DNA from: [Actinobacillus] rossii | GTDB lineage: Bacteria; Pseudomonadota; Gammaproteobacteria; Enterobacterales; Pasteurellaceae | Length of the DNA stretch: 64,000 nucleotides | Assembly: GCA_900444965.1 (NCBI GenBank) | Contig: UFRQ01000003.1 | Location: 868,001 to 932,000 of the forward strand | Reading direction: 5' to 3' | Shown here: piece by piece, positions 59,291-64,000 of the stretch | How the letters are laid out: each line of letters begins with the position of its first letter | How positions within the stretch are numbered: position 1 is the first letter of the stretch | Position numbers and translations under genes: made by a program | Notes under the pieces: model-generated | What the model was told of the DNA's origin: nothing | Database searches by the model: none | What the model saw: only the letters and a program-made list of their open reading frames with translations

Positions 59291-60379
59291 ATGAACAACG
59301 ATTTTTCTCAACATTTTATCCTAGAACCTGGCGATAATCAGCGTTTACAATCCCTTTGTGGCGCATTTGATGATCATTTAAAACTGATTGAAAAAGAGTT
59401 TAACTTATTGATTTCTCGTCGTAATTTTGATTTTACAGTGGAAACGAATGATGAGAAACCAAAACCGCACCACGAAAAATTAATCAAAAGTGCGGTGAAA
59501 TTAATTCAAGATTTGTATGTGGAAACGGCGCCGATTAAAGGCAAAATCAAAGAATTAGATTTGGAAGATGTGCATCTCGCTATTCAAGAAAGCCGTATGT
59601 TGGCGCAAGTAGAAACAGATGAACGTGCTGAAAGCAAAGTTTACACCACGACTATTAAAACCAAACGTGGTTTGATTAAGCCACGTGGGAAAAATCAAAT
59701 TGAATATTTGCATAACATTTTGACTCACGATATTAGTTTTGGTATTGGCCCTGCCGGAACCGGTAAAACCTTTTTAGCGGTGGCTGCAGCGGTGGAAGCC
59801 CTTGAACGGCAAGAAATTCGCCGCATTTTACTCACGCGCCCTGCGGTAGAAGCAGGAGAAAAACTCGGTTTTTTACCGGGGGATTTGGGATCTAAAATCG
59901 AACCTTATTTACGTCCTTTATACGATGCCTTGTACGAAATGTTAGGCTTTGAGCGCGTGGAAAAACTGATGGAACGTAATGTGATTGAAATTGCACCATT
60001 GGCGTATATGCGCGGTCGAACACTTAATGATAGTTTTATTATTTTAGACGAAAGCCAAAATACTACCGTGGAACAAATGAAAATGTTCTTAACTCGAATT
60101 GGCTTTAATTCTAAAGCGGTGATTACAGGGGATGTCACCCAAGTGGATTTACCGCGTAGCCAAAAATCAGGCTTAAAACACGCTATGGAAGTATTATCTG
60201 ACGTAAAAGAATTGAGCTTTAATTACTTCGACAGCCAAGATATTGTCCGCCATCCTGTGGTCGCCAAAGTCGTCCAAGCCTATGAAAAATGGGAAGCGGA
60301 AGACGAAATCCGTAAACAAAAATTAGCAGAACAAAAGCGGATAGAAAAAGAAGAAAAAGCCTTAAACGAACTTGAGTAA
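59291..60379 (+). CDS. ybeZ: YbeZ, PhoH-like ATPase
   Basis: 362 residues from the ATG at 59291; in-frame starts upstream lie inside the MNT gene. The P-loop is FGIGPAGTGKTFLAVAAAV, Walker B FIILDESQNTTVEQMKMFLT, and TGDVTQVDLPRSQKSGL follows. YbeZ works with YbeY in ribosome RNA maturation. In E. coli miaB-ybeZ-ybeY are adjacent; here other genes separate all three. The product ends in a charged coiled segment (RKQKLAEQKRIEKEEK). Confidence 0.94.
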   Translation: MNNDFSQHFILEPGDNQRLQSLCGAFDDHLKLIEKEFNLLISRRNFDFTVETNDEKPKPHHEKLIKSAVKLIQDLYVETAPIKGKIKELDLEDVHLAIQESRMLAQVETDERAESKVYTTTIKTKRGLIKPRGKNQIEYLHNILTHDISFGIGPAGTGKTFLAVAAAVEALERQEIRRILLTRPAVEAGEKLGFLPGDLGSKIEPYLRPLYDALYEMLGFERVEKLMERNVIEIAPLAYMRGRTLNDSFIILDESQNTTVEQMKMFLTRIGFNSKAVITGDVTQVDLPRSQKSGLKHAMEVLSDVKELSFNYFDSQDIVRHPVVAKVVQAYEKWEAEDEIRKQKLAEQKRIEKEEKALNELE

Positions 60380-60383
60380 AGAT

Positions 60384-60416
60384 AATGAGCCGAATAACTG
60401 AATTATTCGGCTCATT
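60384..60416. repeat. Palindrome copy 1 (ybeZ terminator, left of fic)
   Basis: AATGAGCCGAATAA at 60384-60397 and TTATTCGGCTCATT at 60403-60416 form a 14-bp perfect stem with a 5-nt loop, then TTTGTTTTG. It can terminate ybeZ. The same arms recur after fic (61629-61661). Confidence 0.9.
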
Positions 60417-60429
60417 TTTGTTTTGAATT

Positions 60430-60458
60430 TGAGCTGAATATTTTTTATAATCGGCTCA
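60430..60458. promoter_or_regulatory. Palindrome copy 2 over the putative fic -10 box
   Basis: TGAGCTGAATATT at 60430-60442 and TATAATCGGCTCA at 60446-60458 are an imperfect inverted copy of the same palindrome. TATAAT at 60446-60451 could be the fic -10 box, so a protein bound here would block the promoter. Confidence 0.45.
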
Positions 60459-60483
60459 TTAAGGGCAGTAAGGGTCAGTGGAT

Positions 60484-61608
60484 ATGCAATTTGAACATGA
60501 TTTATGGATTTGGCAACAAGAAAATTGGACAGATTTTCGTTGGAATGAACAACAAATTTCTCCGAAATTACGTCAATGTTGGAAATTACTCGGAGAGTTA
60601 TTCGGCTCAACGCGTGGGCAGCTGCTTGATCCCCAATCAAGTTTAAATGTGTTATTAGAAAATATCTTGAGTTCATCTGCCATTGAAGGGGAAAGTTTAA
60701 ATGCTTTTTCCCTACGTTCTTCTCTTGCCAAACGTTTAGGTGTGACCCTTGAAAATCCTTATCCCACCACAGATCGCAGCGAAGGTGTCAGCAATATTAT
60801 GTTAGATGCCTTAGAAAATTGGCAACAGGAGTTGACCTTAGCGCGTTTGTTGCAATGGCATCAGTGGCTATTTCCCGAAAAATCGGTTTTAGGGCGAATT
60901 TCGGTTGGGCAGTTGCGTGGTGATGAACCTATGCAAGTGGTGTCAGGTCGTTTAGATCGCCCTAGAGTGCATTTTGAAGCACCTCCACGTTCTGATTTGG
61001 AACAAGAATTAACCCATTTTTTAACTTGGTTTAACCAAAGTCGTTATCAAACTCAACTGGATCCTTTGCTACGTGCCGGTATTTGCCATTTGTGGCTATT
61101 GACCTTGCATCCTTTTGATAACGGCAATGGGCGAATTACAAGGGCATTAACGGATCTGGCTTTGGCGCAAGCGGATCAACAAACGGTGCGCTTATACGCC
61201 ATTTCTACGGTGATTTTGCAAAAACGCAATGCCTATTATGAGGTTTTGGAGCAAACCCAAAAAGGCACATCAGACATTACTGCGTGGTTAGATTGGTTTT
61301 TAGATGTGCTACAACAAGCTTTGCAACAAAACCTCACCAAAATTCACCGCACTTTAGCCAAAAGCCGTTTTTGGCAACTTCATGCACAAGATGAATTATT
61401 GGACGCACAAAAGAAAGTGCTAAATCGACTGCTAGATGGCGGCGAAATGGGATTTGAAAATGGCATTAACGCCAGTCAATATCAAAAAGTCGCTAAGGTC
61501 AGTAAAGCCACCGCAACAAGGCATTTAACGGAGTTAGTGGAAAAAGGCTTACTACAAAAAACAGCGGCAGGTGGACGCAGTACGAGATATGTGGTTGGTT
61601 TGGGTTGA
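60484..61608 (+). CDS. Fic-family protein with inhibitory motif and C-terminal winged helix
   Basis: 374 residues from the ATG at 60484. N-terminal DUF4172 (LWIWQQENWTDFRWNEQQIS) is followed by the inhibitory helix SSAIEGES at about residues 60-67, an (S/T)xxxE(G/N)-type motif. The Fic core is HPFDNGNGRITR at about 218-229. Fic enzymes usually have HxFx(D/E)GNGR; here the acidic metal-binding residue is Asn, so AMP transfer may be weak or altered. The C-terminal 60 residues form a winged-helix DNA-binding domain (NASQYQKVAKVSKATATRHL). Copies of one palindrome lie before and after the gene. Confidence 0.92.
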   Translation: MQFEHDLWIWQQENWTDFRWNEQQISPKLRQCWKLLGELFGSTRGQLLDPQSSLNVLLENILSSSAIEGESLNAFSLRSSLAKRLGVTLENPYPTTDRSEGVSNIMLDALENWQQELTLARLLQWHQWLFPEKSVLGRISVGQLRGDEPMQVVSGRLDRPRVHFEAPPRSDLEQELTHFLTWFNQSRYQTQLDPLLRAGICHLWLLTLHPFDNGNGRITRALTDLALAQADQQTVRLYAISTVILQKRNAYYEVLEQTQKGTSDITAWLDWFLDVLQQALQQNLTKIHRTLAKSRFWQLHAQDELLDAQKKVLNRLLDGGEMGFENGINASQYQKVAKVSKATATRHLTELVEKGLLQKTAAGGRSTRYVVGLG

Positions 61609-61628
61609 TTTGTCCATAGTGAATAGTG

Positions 61629-61661
61629 AATGAGCCGAATAATTGGATTATTCGGCTCATT
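61629..61661. repeat. Palindrome copy 3 (fic terminator)
   Basis: AATGAGCCGAATAAT at 61629-61643 and ATTATTCGGCTCATT at 61647-61661 form a 15-bp perfect stem with loop TGG. Its arms are the same as copy 1. It lies 20 bases after the fic stop codon. Confidence 0.9.
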
Positions 61662-61678
61662 TATGATAGGGATTTGAA

Positions 61679-61822
61679 TTAGCGTTTATTGGCAGCCCGA
61701 TCTCCACAACGAGAACCATCTTTAGCACGTTGCCAATCGTAGTCACATTGACCAGCTTGAGCAATAGTGCTAAAAGTACCTAATGCAAATACAGCAAGTA
61801 AAAATGCAGCGATTTTTTTCAT
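61679..61822 (-). CDS. Small secreted cysteine-containing peptide (47 aa)
   Basis: A 47-codon gene from the ATG at 61822. MKKIAAFLLAVFALGTFSTI then AQA form a signal peptide. The mature part (GQCDYDWQRAKDGSRCGDRA) has two cysteines, and a C-DY-WQ-AKDGSRCGDRAA pattern is often seen in short secreted proteins of proteobacteria. Function unknown. It is 17 bases downstream of the excalibur-domain gene, so they probably form an operon. AAAAGGAAAAAACA gives an SD. Confidence 0.7.
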   Translation of the reverse strand: MKKIAAFLLAVFALGTFSTIAQAGQCDYDWQRAKDGSRCGDRAANKR

Positions 61823-61839
61823 TGTTTTTTCCTTTTTGA

Positions 61840-62046
61840 TTATCTACGACAAACACTGGAGCCATATCTACTACCTCCAGGTAAACATTTACAGGCTTCA
61901 CCATCTTTATCGCCATCAAGGCGTGTGTCGCCCGTTCTTTCCATATATTCTTGTGCTTCCTGTTGTGTTGCAAAATCAGCACAACGTGCGGCATGAGAAG
62001 ATGCGGAAAATCCTGCTAACAAACATAATATGAGTAACTTCTTCAT
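61840..62046 (-). CDS. Secreted excalibur-domain protein
   Basis: 68 residues from the ATG at 62046 (MKKLLILCLLAGFSASSHAA signal peptide); GGAG-like TTGGAGTTCAAA precedes. The excalibur calcium-binding motif is TRLDGDKDGEACKCL, with four cysteines in the mature protein. In other bacteria the domain is joined to thermonuclease-like enzymes; here it stands alone. It is divergent from an XRE regulator and followed by a 47-residue secreted peptide. Confidence 0.8.
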   Translation of the reverse strand: MKKLLILCLLAGFSASSHAARCADFATQQEAQEYMERTGDTRLDGDKDGEACKCLPGGSRYGSSVCRR

Positions 62047-62169
62047 TTTGAACTCCAATAAAATTGACATAAATGAATATTTGACTAAATTTTATTCCTT
62101 TATGTTGCTTATTGCAAGAATAAAAATCAAGAAAATATGCACTTATAGAATATTTTTAAGTGTATAAAT

Positions 62170-62505
62170 ATGGCAAAATTTAGTCCAAGTGAAATTGATC
62201 GTTTAATTGGTCAGCGAATTCAGAAAAGACGTAAAGAATTAGGTTTAACTGCTGAAAAACTGTCAGAATATGTTGATATTTCTCAACCCCAATTTTCTCG
62301 CTACGAACGCGGTACAAACAAAATCAATGTAGCGCATTTAGTCGCGATAGCGACTTTTTTGAAAACGCCGATTAGTTATTTTTTTTCGGATTGTATGGAC
62401 GATTTTGAATGGAATGGTGATGAACTTGATCAGGTTTGGGCAAGTTTAACTCATTCACAAAAAAGCCATTTTGTGGCATTTTTAAAGGAACTTCAGAAAA
62501 ACTAG
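62170..62505 (+). CDS. XRE-family transcriptional regulator
   Basis: 111 residues. The helix-turn-helix is IQKRRKELGLTAEKLSEYVD with ISQPQFSRYERGTNKI as recognition part, at about residues 16-52. It is divergent from the excalibur operon across a 123-bp AT-rich gap, so control of that operon and of itself is likely (inference). No phage genes are around it. Confidence 0.87.
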   Translation: MAKFSPSEIDRLIGQRIQKRRKELGLTAEKLSEYVDISQPQFSRYERGTNKINVAHLVAIATFLKTPISYFFSDCMDDFEWNGDELDQVWASLTHSQKSHFVAFLKELQKN

Positions 62506-62563
62506 TCAGAGTGAAAAACTGTGGTAATATCAACCGCACTTGAGATAGAAAAGAGTGAGTAAC

Positions 62564-63187
62564 ATGAACATTGCGTTAGTTGCAGGTGGGGATTTCTCGC
62601 CGGTTGAGCAGGGTTACGATTATTATGTTGGGATTGATCGCGGTTGTTTGGTGCTGTTAGATAATGGTTTGCCACTGGATTTTGCTGTGGGTGATTTTGA
62701 CAGTGTGACAGAAAGTGAATTGATGAAAATCCGAGCAAATGCGAAAGAAATACTGAGTGCGCCAACCGTGAAAAATGATACAGATACTGAATTGGCGTTG
62801 AAAGGCGTGTTTGCACGATTTCCTACGGCGTTGGTCACGGTTTATGGTGCATTTGGTGGACGGTTAGATCATTTATTTTCCAATGTTTTCTTACCTTCTG
62901 AACCTGCCTTGGCGCCATTTATGCAGCAAATTTCCCTTGTTAATACACAAAATCATATTAGCTATGCGCCAGCAGGTAAGCACCAAATTTTTCCTGTTCA
63001 GGGAATGAACTATGTCTCTTTTATGTCTGATGACAAATTGACGATTACTGGGGCAAAATATGAATTAAATGCACAGAATTTTTTTAGTAAGAAAATTTAT
63101 TCGAGCAATGAATTTATTGGAAAACCCATTGAAGTTAGCCTGAATTCGGGCTATGTTGTGATTATTCAAAGTCGAGATAGAGAATAA
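62564..63187 (+). CDS. Thiamine pyrophosphokinase
   Basis: 207 residues from the ATG at 62564 (a GTG three codons earlier is possible). The family motifs FAVGDFDSVTESEL and KNDTDTELAL, then VYGAFGGRLDHLFSNV, hold the ATP and metal-binding residues. It makes thiamine diphosphate from thiamine and ATP. The C-terminal domain (YVVIIQSRDRE) binds thiamine. ybeY starts 3 bases after its stop. No TPP riboswitch is visible upstream. Confidence 0.88.
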   Translation: MNIALVAGGDFSPVEQGYDYYVGIDRGCLVLLDNGLPLDFAVGDFDSVTESELMKIRANAKEILSAPTVKNDTDTELALKGVFARFPTALVTVYGAFGGRLDHLFSNVFLPSEPALAPFMQQISLVNTQNHISYAPAGKHQIFPVQGMNYVSFMSDDKLTITGAKYELNAQNFFSKKIYSSNEFIGKPIEVSLNSGYVVIIQSRDRE

Positions 63188-63190
63188 TAA

Positions 63191-63658
63191 ATGCAAAACG
63201 TCATTATTGATTTACAAATTGCGAGCGAAGATCAAACGCATTTGCCAACACTTGAACAATTTACGCATTGGGCAACGCAAGCAGTACGCGCGGAGAGTAT
63301 CGAACCTGAAATTACCATTCGTATTGTAGATGAAGCGGAAAGCCACGAATTGAATTTAACTTATCGTGGCAAAGATCGCCCAACGAATGTGTTGTCTTTT
63401 CCTTTTGAATGCCCAGAAGAAGTGGATTTGTCCTTATTGGGGGATTTGATTATTTGTCGTCAAGTGGTGGAACGTGAAGCGCAAGAACAAGGCAAACCAT
63501 TGTTAGCACATTGGGCGCATATGGTGGTGCATGGCAGTTTACATTTGTTAGGTTATGATCATATTGAAGATGATGAGGCAGAAGAAATGGAAAGTCTTGA
63601 AACCGAAATTATGACGGGATTGGGCTTTGAAGATCCTTATTCCTACGATGAAGAATAA
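63191..63658 (+). CDS. ybeY: YbeY endoribonuclease
   Basis: 155 residues. YbeY is a zinc RNase for 16S rRNA maturation and ribosome quality control. [20 protein letters not shown] has the H-x3-H-x5-H zinc motif, and [17 protein letters not shown] is the second signature. Its stop TAA overlaps the tmcA ATG by one base. Confidence 0.96.
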   Translation: MQNVIIDLQIASEDQTHLPTLEQFTHWATQAVRAESIEPEITIRIVDEAESHELNLTYRGKDRPTNVLSFPFECPEEVDLSLLGDLIICRQVVEREAQEQGKPLLAHWAHMVVHGSLHLLGYDHIEDDEAEEMESLETEIMTGLGFEDPYSYDEE

Positions 63659-64000
63659 TGTTAGCTGAACGTCGTTTAACCTTAAAATATGACCAAAATC
63701 CACCGCACTTTTCCCCACATTTAAGGGAAAGTGCGGTAATTTTATCGTCTGAAAATTTTAGCAAAGCCAAAAATCTGCTTGGGCAGGAATTTGATTGGAT
63801 TTTGTATGATGGGCGAACCACATTGAATTTGGATGCCTTGGCGATTGCAGTCGGCACGCTACGCGCCAGTGGTGAATTGGTGTTGTGGTTAGATAAAAAT
63901 CAGCAAATAGATCTAGATAGCTTGCGCTGGTCAGGTGTTGAGCAAGGAATTGAAACGCCGAATTTTAACGCGTATTTTGATGATTTGATTGAAAAATATC
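63658..64000 (+). CDS. tmcA: TmcA, tRNA-Met cytidine acetyltransferase, N-terminal part
   Basis: The ATG at 63658 opens a frame that runs off the right edge (about 114 codons). Residues LLGQEFDWILYDGRTTLNLD, VGTLRASGELVLWLDK and DSLRWSGVEQGIETPNF match the N-terminal domain of TmcA (YpfI), which acetylates C34 of elongator tRNA-Met. The helicase and acetyltransferase domains would lie outside the window. It overlaps the ybeY stop by one base (TAATG). Confidence 0.8.
   Translation, partial: MLAERRLTLKYDQNPPHFSPHLRESAVILSSENFSKAKNLLGQEFDWILYDGRTTLNLDALAIAVGTLRASGELVLWLDKNQQIDLDSLRWSGVEQGIETPNFNAYFDDLIEKY

Noticed and set aside
60598..60610. A fourth copy of TTATTCGGCTCA inside fic
   Set aside because: It encodes LFGST in a conserved helix and lacks a second arm, so it is probably chance or codon-driven, though it was counted while looking for the palindrome.
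62502..62816. Antisense reading frame of 104 codons over the thiamine kinase gene
   Set aside because: It is a shadow of the conserved + strand gene, with low-complexity composition and no SD.

Overview
The window is a stretch of a Pasteurellaceae chromosome. The 9-mer AAGTGCGGT and its complement, the Haemophilus-type DNA uptake sequence, recur throughout, often as inverted pairs just after genes. The housekeeping proteins resemble Haemophilus, Aggregatibacter and Pasteurella families: OpsX, the Kdo kinase KdkA, a fused GshAB and an HI0073/HI0074-type pair. Genus and species cannot be fixed from the sequence alone. No tRNA, rRNA or CRISPR array was seen.

Layout. 1-4.3 kb: a TAXI-type TRAP transporter (binding protein cut by the window edge, fused permease, UspA) and rluA. 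4.4-6.1 kb: a transglutaminase-like secreted protein with MerT- and MerP-like proteins. 6.2-9.8 kb: inner-core LPS genes (opsX, kdkA, waaA) with coaD, then tpiA and a GNAT gene. 11.3-20.9 kb: an accessory island. It holds a complete IS481-type element, a four-gene restriction-modification operon (adenine methyltransferase, cytosine methyltransferase, McrB-like AAA+ motor, DUF2357/McrC-like nuclease) and a decayed IS3-type element. 20.9-31.9 kb: yggU, yggT, corA with a long structured leader, ndh, nudC, hemE, yjaG, hupA, a DeoR-family regulator with glmS, and an MFS transporter. 32-44 kb: yfjD, ypjD, ffh, a BASS transporter, yigB, xerC, a lactate module (lctP-lutABC) and dapF. 44.2-51.3 kb: the envelope-biogenesis cluster uppS-cdsA-rseP-bamA-skp-lpxD. 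51.4-64 kb: miaB, a polar amino-acid ABC transporter, gshAB, a HepT/MntA-type pair, ybeZ, a Fic protein between matching palindromes, two small secreted cysteine-containing proteins opposite an XRE regulator, a thiamine pyrophosphokinase, ybeY and the start of tmcA.

How genes work together. LPS core genes, the uppS-to-lpxD cluster and glmS feed envelope synthesis. lctP-lutABC imports and oxidises lactate, and ndh passes NADH electrons to quinones. The ABC transporter sits directly before gshAB and may supply it with amino acids (inference). The island is the strongest candidate for something new. Its gene order is that of LlaJI/BsuMI-type systems, but the two methyltransferases belong to different chemical classes. 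Base composition breaks sharply inside the motor gene, as if the specificity half had been replaced. Other candidates are the corA leader, the Fic gene with its palindromes, and a putative operator repeat before the glmS-linked regulator.
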